The notes below the pieces were generated by a model. It searched no databases, was not told the DNA's origin, and saw nothing but the letters and a program-made list of their open reading frames with translations. This document shows positions 7,593-15,155 of a stretch of 19,451 nt of DNA, piece by piece (the stretch's first letter is position 1; each line of letters starts with the position of its first letter). The translations under genes were made by a program, and so were the position numbers. The DNA comes from Acidobacteriota bacterium (GTDB lineage: Bacteria > Acidobacteriota > Terriglobia > Terriglobales > Acidobacteriaceae), in contig QIAR01000043.1 of assembly GCA_003225595.1 (NCBI GenBank), forward strand, positions 1 through 19,451. Reading direction: 5' to 3'.

Positions 7593-9410
7593 TTACTCTG
7601 CCTCCGCCGAGTTCGCGCGGCGTAAAGGTGGGGCTCCAATCTTTCCCTGTCCGCTTTCAGAAGTACTCACCGAAGATGTCAACGGAAGCACCAGCTTGAA
7701 AATCGTCCCTTCAACAGAAGTCTTCTCGACGGTGACGTCGCCTCCGTGGTCCTGGATAATTTTTTGAACCACGGTTAATCCAAGGCCAGTACCGTTCTCT
7801 TTGCCGTAGCTCACAAATGGCTTGAAAAGCCGGTCCCGGATGGGCTCCGGAATGCCACGGCCATTGTCAGCGACCCGAATTTCGACACCGCCCGGCGTTG
7901 CCCGCATGTTTACCTCAATCTGTCCGGAATCCGTCGCAACCGCCTCGCAGGCGTTCAGCAGCAGGTTGTAGAGGGCGCGTTCCAACTTCCTGGTGTCGAA
8001 CCAGCCCACGATCTGCCCATCCCGCGAGACCGCGATGTGAACCTGGTGGAACTCCGGATTGGCCCTGATGGCTTGTACAACATGATCGACAGTATCCTCC
8101 ACATTTCCATACGACGGCCGCAGGGACTCGCGAGTTCTCGAGAACTCCAAGAGGGAGTCGATGAGGTCAGTCATCTGATTTACTCCGACGCTAACTTCCT
8201 GATAAAGCTCTTCGCGCTGATCGGGTGATAATCCGCCTTCACAAAGAAACTCCGCGTTGGCGACAATTGCTGCCAGCGAATGGCGGAGATCATGTGAGAT
8301 GGAGCTGGCCATGCGCCCGATGGTGGCCAGACGCTCTGCCTCCAGGAGTTCTCTTTGCGTCTTCAGGAGACTGTTCCGCATTCGATCGAAAGCCTCGGTG
8401 ACCTCGGCGACTTCGTCTCCTCCTTGCGCGGTTAGCCGGTACGTAAAATCCCCTTTCCCCAGCGCCCGAACGCCCTGAACCAAGTCTTGTAGCGGGCGGG
8501 TGAAGGTGTGCGAGATCAGGAACACCAGCGCGCTCCCTCCCAAGACTGCCACCAGTCCTAGCAACAAAAGAAGCCGGTTCAAACTGTCAAGAAAGGCTGT
8601 CGCCTGATCATAGGATTTGAGGACGACTAGACGTACCGCCGGCGTCTTACGAGGCGTCAGTTCCAGGGAAGTGGCCAGGAACCGCTCATTACCAAGTTGG
8701 ACTCTTGTCGGCTCTGGGCTGTTGGCAACAACCAGTGTGGACGGCTGGTGCGCGAGTTCCGACTCTTTGATTGTTGGCAGTGTGGTTCTGACAATAGCGT
8801 TGCCATAATAGAAAGCGACTTGGCTGGCGGAAATGCGACTCACTTCAGAGGCTACACGATCGTCGATTTCGTAACCAACCGCCAAGAATCCCAACTGACG
8901 GTTGGCCGAGGCCGGACCAAAGTAAATTGGCTTTAGAAAAACTTCATAGAGATGCTGGCCACCGAACCACCATTGGCCGGAGCTGTCCTGGACTGAAGCA
9001 TTTCGAATGAATTGCTGGGCTAGATCACGGGTCAGTCCAGCGGTTGTCGTGTGTAGCGCGACCAGCCTTCCCTCCCGGTCGGCCAACGCGAACAAATCAC
9101 TTCCCGCCAACCGCCACAAGCCGGTCGAGGCGTCCTGAATTGTGGCCTCGTGTTGGGTCGTCATCAGCGCACGCAAGTTCGGGAGATCCGCCAACAATTC
9201 TGCGGAACGCGTGAGTGTGGCCTCGCGCTGGCTCTGGAAACTCTGAAAGGTGTCTACGGAATTGCGCAGATCGACAAAAATTTCATTGCGTACCTGTTTC
9301 TGGACAGTGTGACGGACTAGAAGCAGGCTCGTGCAAGTCAGTCCAGAGGAAATCAGGAGCATGGACAAAAGGAACTTGGTGCGCAATCGTATCCGGGCCA
9401 CGCTCACCAC
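7593..9410 (-). CDS. Membrane sensor histidine kinase (HAMP, HisKA, HATPase)
   Basis: This is a 605-residue two-component sensor. TM1 is at 13-33, a periplasmic sensor of about 245 residues follows (a Cache-like fold is plausible), TM2 is at 279-300 and HAMP at about 301-353. The dimerisation/phosphotransfer helix has the H-box SISHDLRHSL with His373. The ATPase domain has the N-box YNLLLNACEA (Asn486), G1 box DNGRGIP (Asp515), F-box KPFVSYG and G2 box NGTGLGL. All catalytic motifs are intact. A hydrophilic tail follows residue 580. The likely start is GTG 9410 behind AAGG-rich sequence. It begins 30 bp after the response regulator stop, and the pair are certain partners by position. The long extracytoplasmic domain makes it unlike classical PhoR, so the signal is unknown. 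Confidence 0.93.
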   Translation of the reverse strand: MVSVARIRLRTKFLLSMLLISSGLTCTSLLLVRHTVQKQVRNEIFVDLRNSVDTFQSFQSQREATLTRSAELLADLPNLRALMTTQHEATIQDASTGLWRLAGSDLFALADREGRLVALHTTTAGLTRDLAQQFIRNASVQDSSGQWWFGGQHLYEVFLKPIYFGPASANRQLGFLAVGYEIDDRVASEVSRISASQVAFYYGNAIVRTTLPTIKESELAHQPSTLVVANSPEPTRVQLGNERFLATSLELTPRKTPAVRLVVLKSYDQATAFLDSLNRLLLLLGLVAVLGGSALVFLISHTFTRPLQDLVQGVRALGKGDFTYRLTAQGGDEVAEVTEAFDRMRNSLLKTQRELLEAERLATIGRMASSISHDLRHSLAAIVANAEFLCEGGLSPDQREELYQEVSVGVNQMTDLIDSLLEFSRTRESLRPSYGNVEDTVDHVVQAIRANPEFHQVHIAVSRDGQIVGWFDTRKLERALYNLLLNACEAVATDSGQIEVNMRATPGGVEIRVADNGRGIPEPIRDRLFKPFVSYGKENGTGLGLTVVQKIIQDHGGDVTVEKTSVEGTIFKLVLPLTSSVSTSESGQGKIGAPPLRRANSAEAE

Positions 9411-9440
9411 CTTACCTTATCGCAATAGCAATGCAGGAGG

Positions 9441-10130
9441 TCAGCCCAAACCTGCGCGAACGAATTTGTATCCCACGCCATGTACGGTCCGAAAATGTAC
9501 TGGGTTGGTCGGATCGTCTTCCAACTTCTGCCGGATTTTGAGGATGTGATTGTCCACGGTTCGAGTCGAAGGGTAGTTCTGGTAGCCCCAGACTTCCCTT
9601 AAGAGCTCATCCCGGGAAATTACGCGTTCGGCATTCTGTACCAGGAACTTCAGCGTATTGAATTCCCGGGCAGTGAATTCGACGGCCTGGCCTTCCCGGA
9701 TCACTTCCATTTTGGTGAAGTTCACGGAGATCCCGTTAAAGATGAAGACATCCCCGGGCTCGGTGCGACCGGAGCGTCGAATAGCCGCTCTCACTCGCGC
9801 CAGCAGTTCTCTGGGGCTGAAGGGCTTGGTCACATAATCATCGGCGCCGAGTTCTAGCAGCAGCACCTTGTCTGTGACGTCGCTAGCGGCACTGAGAATA
9901 ATGATCGGCAATGCCGGGATCTGCTGCTTGATTTCCCGGCACACGTCGCGTCCTGACATAGCCGGCAAACGTAGATCAAGCACAATTGCCGAGGGCGCGG
10001 CGACACGGAATGCTTCCAGCGCCGACTTACCGTCCGCCTTTATATCAACTGCAAAGCCCTCGGATTCGAACAGGCGCTTTAGTGCCTTCTGAACGGGTCG
10101 ATCATCTTCTACGACCAGAATTCTTTCCAT
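9441..10130 (-). CDS. OmpR/PhoB-family response regulator
   Basis: This is a 229-residue regulator. The receiver domain (1-118) has the acidic pair Asp9/Asp10, phospho-acceptor Asp52 in VLDLRLP, the conserved switch residue Ser80 and Lys102 in TKPF. The winged-helix DNA-binding domain (about 128-226) shows FTAREFNTLKFLV, the recognition-helix region STRTVDNHILKIRQKL and the wing TVHGVGYKFV, typical of PhoB/OmpR. ATG 10130 is chosen because the receiver beta strand (ERILVVEDD) begins at once; a start at 10193 would add 21 unusual residues. It is first in the minus-strand block RR-HK-porin-cupredoxin. Heptads of the kind this family binds lie about 80-105 bp upstream and again at 4936-4975, so autoregulation is likely but unproven. 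Confidence 0.93.
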   Translation of the reverse strand: MERILVVEDDRPVQKALKRLFESEGFAVDIKADGKSALEAFRVAAPSAIVLDLRLPAMSGRDVCREIKQQIPALPIIILSAASDVTDKVLLLELGADDYVTKPFSPRELLARVRAAIRRSGRTEPGDVFIFNGISVNFTKMEVIREGQAVEFTAREFNTLKFLVQNAERVISRDELLREVWGYQNYPSTRTVDNHILKIRQKLEDDPTNPVHFRTVHGVGYKFVRAGLG

Positions 10131-10206
10131 CGGGATGGCTTTGAAATAGCCGGCGGCTGACCAGTACTGATTAAAGCTTACTACCACTCCCACAGTGTTG
10201 GAGAGG

Positions 10207-10235
10207 GCGTTACGTCGGTGACAATTTTTTTACAT
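10207..10235 (-). promoter_or_regulatory. Pho-box-like heptads upstream of the response regulator
   Basis: On the minus strand, ATGTAAA (10235-10229), TTGTCAC (10224-10218) and a degenerate GTAACGC (10213-10207) lie in 11-bp phase with 4-bp spacers, 77-105 bp before the regulator ATG and in the gene's own orientation. TTGTCAC is identical to the first heptad of the array at 4936. Two good half-sites only, so moderate support. Confidence 0.4.
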
Positions 10236-10503
10236 TTCCGCTTCTATCCTTGGGGGCAAATTTGGCGCCAGCCCGTGCCCTGGAGCCCAACACGATTCAG
10301 GGCTTTGGTTGATTTGGGCCTTCTGGAAGGTCCAGCCACGGCCGGACCTGTCAGTCAGGTGCCAAACAATTGCACATTCCTGCTCATTCCCTGCCATGTC
10401 TAAGTGATCCCCTGCACCTACGTACATGATTTCAGGCGAGACCTGGTTGCATCCAGAGAACAAGGTCGCGCCATCTGAAGGTTGACCTTGGGGAAAGTAA
10501 CTC
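10236..10503. promoter_or_regulatory. Divergent intergenic region with short palindromes
   Basis: This lies between the divergent regulator and TPR genes. Imperfect or short inverted repeats are CCTTC-TG-GAAGG (10319-10330), GTCC-a-GCC-ac-GGC-c-GGAC (10330-10347) and AAGGT-TG-ACCTT (10478-10489, just before the TPR start). Any may be an operator, but none is strong alone. No clear sigma-70 promoter pair was found. Confidence 0.3.
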
Positions 10504-11640
10504 ATGGCGACTGCAAATCTACTTTATCTTTGTCTCGCGCTGGCGATAAGTATTACCTCATTCGCTCAGCCCGGGCCGACACTCTCGATGACTGGGATAG
10601 GGTTGAGTGTTCCGGGATCTGCCAATCCCGGTATGCGGGGTGCCACTTCTCTTGTGCTGAACGGAACAGTAGTTGTAGACGACGGAACGCCCTTGTCCGA
10701 GCCCGCAGTCATTCAGGTTAACTGCAACGGGCACGTACATACGCAAGGGTCTACAGATTCAAATGGGCACTTCAGTTTTGAATTGAGTACCGGTGGGCAT
10801 TTCGTGGAATCCAACGCCAGCGAATCGGGCTCCTCAGTGCAATCCTGGAGTGGATCGACGGCACTCGCCTGGACAAACTGTGAGGTTTACGCGGAGTTAT
10901 CGGGCTTCACCTCCCAGCAAATAGCCTTGTCCGGCGCACCACTGGATTCCCACGTGGCTGACATTGGGCGCATCGTGCTTCACCGGCTGGTCCGCGCGCA
11001 GGGTTACATGATCAGCGCCACCAGTGCGGCCGCGCCCGAAAAGGCTCGAAAGGATTTTGAGGGAGGGCAGAAGGAGGAGAGGCAGGGCAGATGGAGTGCT
11101 GCTCTGGAGAAGTTCAAAAGAGCGGTTGGACGCTATCCCAAGTATGCCCTAGCATGGCTGGAGCTCGGACGCGTACAGCTACAGCAGGGGAATACAGATG
11201 CCGCGCGACAGTCCTTTCATGAGGCACTTACAGCGGATTCCAAGATGGTCGCGCCCTACTCCGAGCTTGCTCAAGTGGCTCTGCGAGAAAAACAGTGGCA
11301 GGAGTTGGCCGACACAACAGACCAGTTGCTGAGGCTCGATCCCGCTGACTTCCCCCAGTATTGGTTTTTCAACGCCGTCGCTAACTATTATCTCGGGAAG
11401 TTTGACGCGGCCGAAAAGGCTGTACTCCAGGGCTTGCGGCTGGACGTGCAGCATCGGATTCCCAGAATGCACTACCTGCTAGGCATGATTCTGGCGCATA
11501 AGAAGGACTACCAGGGAGCGGCCGAGCACGTGCGTGGCTATCTTGAATTGGCTCCTTCTAATACGGATGCCGCCTTTGTCCGTCAGCAACTGAATGAGCT
11601 AGAAAGGCTCGCCGCGGCGGGGTCATCCTCAGGCAAATAG
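10504..11640 (+). CDS. Secreted TPR protein with N-terminal beta-sandwich domain
   Basis: This is a 378-residue protein. A signal peptide spans residues 1-22 (LLYLCLALAISITSFAQ, cleavage near SFA-Q). Residues about 50-162 form a carboxypeptidase-regulatory-like beta-sandwich (NGTVVVDDGTPLSEPAVIQVNC, STDSNGHFSFEL, CEVYAELSGFTSQQI, IGRIVLHRL). Residues 180-355 hold about four to five tetratricopeptide repeats, with consensus residues in GRWSAALEKFKRAVGRYPKYALAWLELGRV and GNTDAARQSFHEAL. It probably acts as a periplasmic or surface protein-interaction scaffold. The ATG lies behind GGGGAAAG. It is divergent from the two-component regulator, so the two may share control. Proteins of this plan are common in acidobacteria; no specific partner can be named. 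Confidence 0.82.
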   Translation: MATANLLYLCLALAISITSFAQPGPTLSMTGIGLSVPGSANPGMRGATSLVLNGTVVVDDGTPLSEPAVIQVNCNGHVHTQGSTDSNGHFSFELSTGGHFVESNASESGSSVQSWSGSTALAWTNCEVYAELSGFTSQQIALSGAPLDSHVADIGRIVLHRLVRAQGYMISATSAAAPEKARKDFEGGQKEERQGRWSAALEKFKRAVGRYPKYALAWLELGRVQLQQGNTDAARQSFHEALTADSKMVAPYSELAQVALREKQWQELADTTDQLLRLDPADFPQYWFFNAVANYYLGKFDAAEKAVLQGLRLDVQHRIPRMHYLLGMILAHKKDYQGAAEHVRGYLELAPSNTDAAFVRQQLNELERLAAAGSSSGK

Positions 11641-11837
11641 CGCGGGCAGGTCACGAATCTCGAAGCTTGTGGCGGATGAAGAATGGTAGCCGCTGCCAGA
11701 CGGCCACTCCCCGAGGTAGCCGAGTTCATGGCCAAGTGACCCGCAAGGTCAGAAGAGGGAACTCGAGGCACAGGTAATTTCCGAGTGGGCGACCATCCAG
11801 GAGCGCACCGCGCTCATCTCAATAGCCCAACCATGCT

Positions 11838-11843
11838 GAGAGG
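11838..11843 (+). promoter_or_regulatory. Ribosome-binding site for a TTG start
   Basis: GAGAGG lies 6 nt before TTG 11850. The context CATGCT-GAGAGG-TGAGGC-TTG closely matches the leader of the minus-strand gene at 2135. The ATG at 11833 in another frame reads only 11 codons. Confidence 0.45.
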
Positions 11844-11849
11844 TGAGGC

Positions 11850-12500
11850 TTGCTCAAACAAGTCGTAGCCATTGGTCTCTTTTGTGCTTTCCTCCCAGCC
11901 CAAACAACGGGTCCGGAGCGCAAGGTGGAAAGCAACGTGATCACTTCCGAACGCGATCCCGAGGTACGAATCCATTTGCCGAACTCCGCGCAATACGTTG
12001 GCGCAGACCGCTGGGTGCTTTACGGCATGGCGGATTGCGAACTGCATGCATTCGTCGATGCCGATCCGCAGAAAAATGTTCAGCGGCTCTACTGGGTGCA
12101 GTTTGAAGGCTACCTGCCGACAAGGCCAGAGTTGAAACACAAGTATGATTCGCCGAGGCACGCGAACATTGGCGGCATGGATTTCTATGTGGACACCTGG
12201 GTACGGACGAAGGACGCCGAGATGCGACCGGGTTCCGATGTCGAGCACATCGTAGCTCTAATCCGCGCGAGGGGCTACCACATGCCGGACGGAATGATGT
12301 ATGTGCGTCTCGTGCATCTCCTTGATGAACAGAAGCGTAAGGAACTGATGATCATTTATGGCGAGGACGTTGCGCAAAGCGGGCTCACCGCTGCAGAACT
12401 TCAGCAGGGAGGCAAAGCACATGGTCGGTGGCCGGCTATCGAAAAGGGCCTACTCGAAAGGGCAGAAAAGAGCCTAGCAATTGAGCAAACAAGACCATGA
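11850..12500 (+). CDS. Exported protein of unknown function
   Basis: This is a 216-residue protein that I do not recognise. The N-terminus is a probable signal peptide (LKQVVAIGLFCAFLPAQ, residues 2-18). The mature protein is hydrophilic, mixed alpha/beta, with a block ADRWVLYGMADCELHAFVD, a YWVQFEGYLP strand and a DFYVDTWVRTKD strand, then a helix-rich C-terminal half with YVRLVHLLDEQKRKELMIIYGED and a final acidic/basic helix. It has a single Cys after the signal region. The start is TTG 11850, supported by GAGAGG 6 nt upstream and by the position of the signal peptide. It follows the TPR gene after 209 bp on the same strand and may be monocistronic. The stop is at 12500. Confidence 0.68.
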   Translation: MLKQVVAIGLFCAFLPAQTTGPERKVESNVITSERDPEVRIHLPNSAQYVGADRWVLYGMADCELHAFVDADPQKNVQRLYWVQFEGYLPTRPELKHKYDSPRHANIGGMDFYVDTWVRTKDAEMRPGSDVEHIVALIRARGYHMPDGMMYVRLVHLLDEQKRKELMIIYGEDVAQSGLTAAELQQGGKAHGRWPAIEKGLLERAEKSLAIEQTRP

Positions 12501-13109
12501 TGAGTGCGTGTCTGCTCTGTAATGTACCTCCCGTTTAAGTACCAGGACGGTGGCTCCGATCAGCTGGACAACCACTACTACTCACGGGCAAACAGGAATG
12601 TATGGTCCGCCGCTTTGTCGCAAGCGAAAAATGAGGGTGACAGGTTGGTCGGTTGGTCGGTTGGTCTGCGCAGATGTATACGCCCTTGGTTGGAGCACAG
12701 AGCTCCTGGCCTTGATGGAATGCGCTGAGCCCTCGTCCTATTTAGGAACGCAGTCTAGGAAGACTTTTCCTGTTTGCAGGTTTCGAGAGCGCCGGGTTCT
12801 ACCATTGTCCCATCTCATGGTTCGCCAGCAGACCTGGCAGAAACATCAACTTGTGATAGCAGCTGGGCTGTAGGTGTGGGACTCGCGAGCGGCTTCCTCC
12901 CAGTCTCCTTACCGAAGACGCCTCGCATTGAGTTCCTGTTCTTGTGCCCCGGTCTTTGCCCGATGCATCTCCGATCAAGGCTAGCGACCAGTCGTCCGGA
13001 ACTCGGCCCAATGCGCCCGATTAAGCGAAATGCTGTTTGCGCCAACGGGCCACGGGAGCCCTTTGTCCTTATGCGGATGAGTGGCGGGCTAGGAAAATTA
13101 AGAAAAAGC
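12501..13109. other. Long intergenic stretch without a convincing gene
   Basis: Open frames here (for example plus 12774-13133 and minus 12815-13045) have low-complexity or Ser/Pro/Arg-biased translations, no ribosome-binding sites and no family resemblance. The plus frame at 12774 runs through the promoter/operator of the next operon. It may be an eroded gene, but no parent family could be identified. One short tandem repeat is listed separately. Confidence 0.5.
12643..12666 (+). repeat. Tandem repeat, 3 x 8 bp
   Basis: GGTTGGTC occurs three times head to tail without mismatch (12643-12650, 12651-12658, 12659-12666). It lies in non-coding DNA; no function is evident. Confidence 0.85.
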
Positions 13110-13115
13110 TTGACA
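13110..13115 (+). promoter_or_regulatory. Putative -35 box of the GntR/ABC operon
   Basis: A perfect TTGACA lies 10 bp before the 20-bp palindrome. Candidate -10 sequences all fall inside the palindrome (for example TTAACT at 13134 with an 18-bp spacer); none is canonical, so the exact -10 is uncertain. The next gene starts at 13256. Confidence 0.5.
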
Positions 13116-13125
13116 TGTGAAGTAG

Positions 13126-13145
13126 TGTTATAGTTAACTATAACA
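13126..13145 (+). promoter_or_regulatory. Perfect 20-bp palindromic operator
   Basis: TGTTATAGTTAACTATAACA equals its own reverse complement. It directly follows a TTGACA box and covers the expected -10 region of the operon that encodes a YtrA-type GntR protein. YtrA-family operators are AT-rich dyads with TA steps, and GntR regulators are usually autoregulated. Binding by the regulator at 13877 is therefore a strong inference: repressor bound over the -10 would block transcription. Confidence 0.7.
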
Positions 13146-13255
13146 GTATAGAACAGCAGGGTTCATTAGAGCTGATCGATCGCAACGGAGTAGGCCAGCG
13201 AATAACCCTGACCCGAGAGCAACGAAGAAAATGAACTTCTCAAGGAGAATGAAAC

Positions 13256-13825
13256 ATGAAATCCCTTCGTTTTGTGCTGTCCGTTGTTCTGGTGTCGCTC
13301 TGCACCATGGCTTTTGCCCAGTCCGATGCGCAAAAGCCTGTTGCGCAGTCCGACGCACAAAAGTCTTTCGACACGTTGAAAACACTCGCCGGTATCTGGA
13401 CCGCTAAGTTAACGGTGGACCCGCCAATGCCCGACATGAACGACAAGGACATGCCGGGGCAGATCTCGATGCGCGTGACTTCCCGAGGAAACGCGCTCGT
13501 GCACGAAATGTACGCAGTGGGAGTGCCGGACGACCCCACCCGTTACGATCATCCGCTCACCATGCTGTACCTTGACGGAAATCGCCTCACCTTGATCCAC
13601 TACTGCGACGCTGGGAATCGACCGCGGATGGTGGCCAGGACTTCGCCGGACGGCAAGGCCGTGGAATTCGATTTTGTCGATATTTCCGGTGGCACGCAAC
13701 GCGGACACATGCACCACGCCGTGTTCACCTTGATTGACGCAAACCACCACACCGAGGACTGGACTTACATGATGCCTGGGGACAAGCCAGTCCACGCGCA
13801 CTTTGACCTGCAAAGGAAGAACTGA
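13256..13825 (+). CDS. Exported calycin-like (DUF1579-like) protein
   Basis: This is a 189-residue protein, first gene after the palindromic operator. A clear signal peptide runs to residue 21 (cleavage AFA-Q). The mature N-terminus repeats AQSDAQK twice (21-27 and 30-36). The body resembles small lipocalin/DUF1579-like domains: LKTLAGIWTAKL, then alternating strands (GQISMRVTSRGNALVHEMY, LTMLYLDGNRLTLIHYCDAGNRPRMVAR, VEFDFVDISGG, DWTYMMPGDKPVHAHFDL). His-rich positions (HMHHAV, NHHTEDW) may bind metal or ligand, but that is conjecture. AAGGAG precedes the ATG by 8-9 nt. It is 51 bp upstream of the GntR gene and shares its promoter, so it may be the periplasmic partner of the ABC system. Confidence 0.75.
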   Translation: MKSLRFVLSVVLVSLCTMAFAQSDAQKPVAQSDAQKSFDTLKTLAGIWTAKLTVDPPMPDMNDKDMPGQISMRVTSRGNALVHEMYAVGVPDDPTRYDHPLTMLYLDGNRLTLIHYCDAGNRPRMVARTSPDGKAVEFDFVDISGGTQRGHMHHAVFTLIDANHHTEDWTYMMPGDKPVHAHFDLQRKN

Positions 13826-13844
13826 GGCGTGCAGTATCGGTGGT

Positions 13845-13863
13845 AAGGTCTGGCAAGGACCTT
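13845..13863 (+). other. Small hairpin between the exported protein and GntR genes
   Basis: AAGGTC-(7 nt)-GACCTT forms a 6-bp stem ending 13 bp before the GntR ATG, with no T-run. It could tune the expression of downstream genes or stabilise the first cistron's mRNA; chance is possible. Confidence 0.3.
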
Positions 13864-13876
13864 TCTGGAAAACCTG

Positions 13877-14278
13877 ATGGACCGCGAGTGGAACGACAAT
13901 CAGCCGATTTACCGCCAGCTTCGCGACCGCGTCGTCGCGATGATACTCGACGGAGTTCTTAAGGAAGGCGATCCGCTGCCCTCCGTGCGCAATGTCGCGG
14001 CCGAATATCGGGTCAATCCGCTCACGGTTCTGAAGGGCTATCAGCAACTGGTGGACGAGGGTTTGGTCGAGACGAGACGCGGCCTCGGCATGTTCATCAA
14101 TGCCGGCGCACGCAGTTTGTTGCTGCGGGGCGAACGGCAGAAGTTTCTTGGCGAAGAATGGCCCAGGGTCTACGCAACCATTCAGCGGCTCGGCCTGAGG
14201 GCGGAAGAACTCCTGGACGGCGCAACCTACCGGTCGAAGTCGAAAGCCCAAGAGAAAGAGAAAGAGGAGGAGCGATGA
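13877..14278 (+). CDS. GntR-family regulator, YtrA subfamily
   Basis: This is a 133-residue regulator, the short length typical of the YtrA subfamily, which carries only a small dimerisation tail instead of a large effector domain. The N-terminal winged helix-turn-helix (about residues 10-75) is canonical: PIYRQLRDRVVAMILDGVL, GDPLPSVRNVAAEYRVNPLTV, YQQLVDEGLVETRRGLGMFI. A C-terminal helix pair and a charged KEKEEER tail follow. The purine-rich codons of that tail also contain the GAGGAGGAG ribosome-binding site of the ABC gene that starts 4 nt after the stop. YtrA regulators repress their own operons encoding ABC exporters, often involved in envelope stress. The perfect palindrome at 13126-13145 is the likely operator. 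Confidence 0.92.
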   Translation: MDREWNDNQPIYRQLRDRVVAMILDGVLKEGDPLPSVRNVAAEYRVNPLTVLKGYQQLVDEGLVETRRGLGMFINAGARSLLLRGERQKFLGEEWPRVYATIQRLGLRAEELLDGATYRSKSKAQEKEKEEER

Positions 14279-14282
14279 AGCT

Positions 14283-15155
14283 ATGGCATGCATAGAAGCC
14301 CGTGGTCTCCGCAAGGCCTTCGGCACAACCATCGCGCTGGACGGCGTCAATTTGCGTGTCGAAGAGGGCCGCATCCTCGGCATTATCGGTCCCAACGGCG
14401 CAGGCAAGACCACCGCGCTCAACGCGATTCTCGGTCTTACTCCATATGAGGGCGAACTGAACGTGCTCGGACGCAACCCCTGGACCGAGCGCGATCAGCT
14501 CATGCGGGATGTCTCGTTCATTGCCGATGTTGCCGTGCTGCCGCGCTGGATTCGGGTTTCGCAGGTGCTCGACTACGTTGCCGGCGTGCATCCGCGATTC
14601 GATCGCGCGAAGGCGGAAGGTTTTCTTGCAAAGACCGACATCCGGAGCATCAGCAAGGTCAGGGAATTGTCGAAGGGCATGGTGACGCAACTGCACCTCG
14701 CTCTGGTCATGGCCATCGACGCGAGATTGCTGGTGCTCGACGAGCCGACGCTTGGCCTCGACATCCTGTATCGCAAGCAGTTCTACGATTCCCTGCTGAA
14801 CGACTACTTCGATCGCAGCCGCACCATCGTCGTCACTACACATCAGGTTGAAGACGTCCAGCACGTCATCACCGATCTCATGTTCATCAAGCGCGGCCGC
14901 GTCGTACTCGATTGCAGCATGGAAGAATTCGAATCGCGCTATCTGGAAGTGACACTGCATCCGGAGCATGTCGCTGCAGCACGGGCGCTCAAGCCGATTT
15001 ACGAGCGCCAGGTGTTCGGTCGCAGCATCCTGCTGTTCGATGGTGTCGATCGTCAGCAACTCGCTGCACTAGGCGACGTACGCACGCCCAGCATCGCCGA
15101 CTTGTTCGTTGCCGTGATGGGGCAATCGGGTCGGCCAGGCACAAGGAGCAGCTAG
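14283..15155 (+). CDS. ABC transporter ATP-binding protein
   Basis: This is a 290-residue nucleotide-binding subunit that powers the permease encoded next, probably as an exporter. Walker A is GPNGAGKTT (36-44), Walker B is LLVLDEP (149-155) with catalytic Glu154, the D-loop is GLD (158-160) and the switch His is His187 in TTHQ. The signature is LSKGM (129-133) instead of LSGGQ, a variation seen in other YtrB-like/CcmA-type ATPases. No Gln is evident at the usual Q-loop site (FIADVAVLPRW). About 75 C-terminal residues form an extra domain. The ATG follows GAGGAGGAG and lies 4 nt after the GntR stop, so coupling is tight. The permease ATG follows its TAG directly. Confidence 0.93.
   Translation: MACIEARGLRKAFGTTIALDGVNLRVEEGRILGIIGPNGAGKTTALNAILGLTPYEGELNVLGRNPWTERDQLMRDVSFIADVAVLPRWIRVSQVLDYVAGVHPRFDRAKAEGFLAKTDIRSISKVRELSKGMVTQLHLALVMAIDARLLVLDEPTLGLDILYRKQFYDSLLNDYFDRSRTIVVTTHQVEDVQHVITDLMFIKRGRVVLDCSMEEFESRYLEVTLHPEHVAAARALKPIYERQVFGRSILLFDGVDRQQLAALGDVRTPSIADLFVAVMGQSGRPGTRSS

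Noticed and set aside
10230..10505. 91-residue minus-strand frame in the divergent gap
   Set aside because: Its composition is fairly protein-like, but it has no Shine-Dalgarno, matches no known family, overlaps the TPR start and runs into the Pho-like heptads. It was kept out as unsupported, and conservation in relatives could revive it.
13409..14476. 355-residue minus-strand open frame
   Set aside because: It is antisense to the exported calycin-like, GntR and ABC genes. The translation is Val/His/Arg-biased with no recognised motifs, typical of a shadow in high-GC DNA.
14097..15059. 320-residue minus-strand open frame
   Set aside because: It is antisense to the ABC ATPase, whose Walker motifs are intact in the plus frame. 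It has no domain or start signal of its own.
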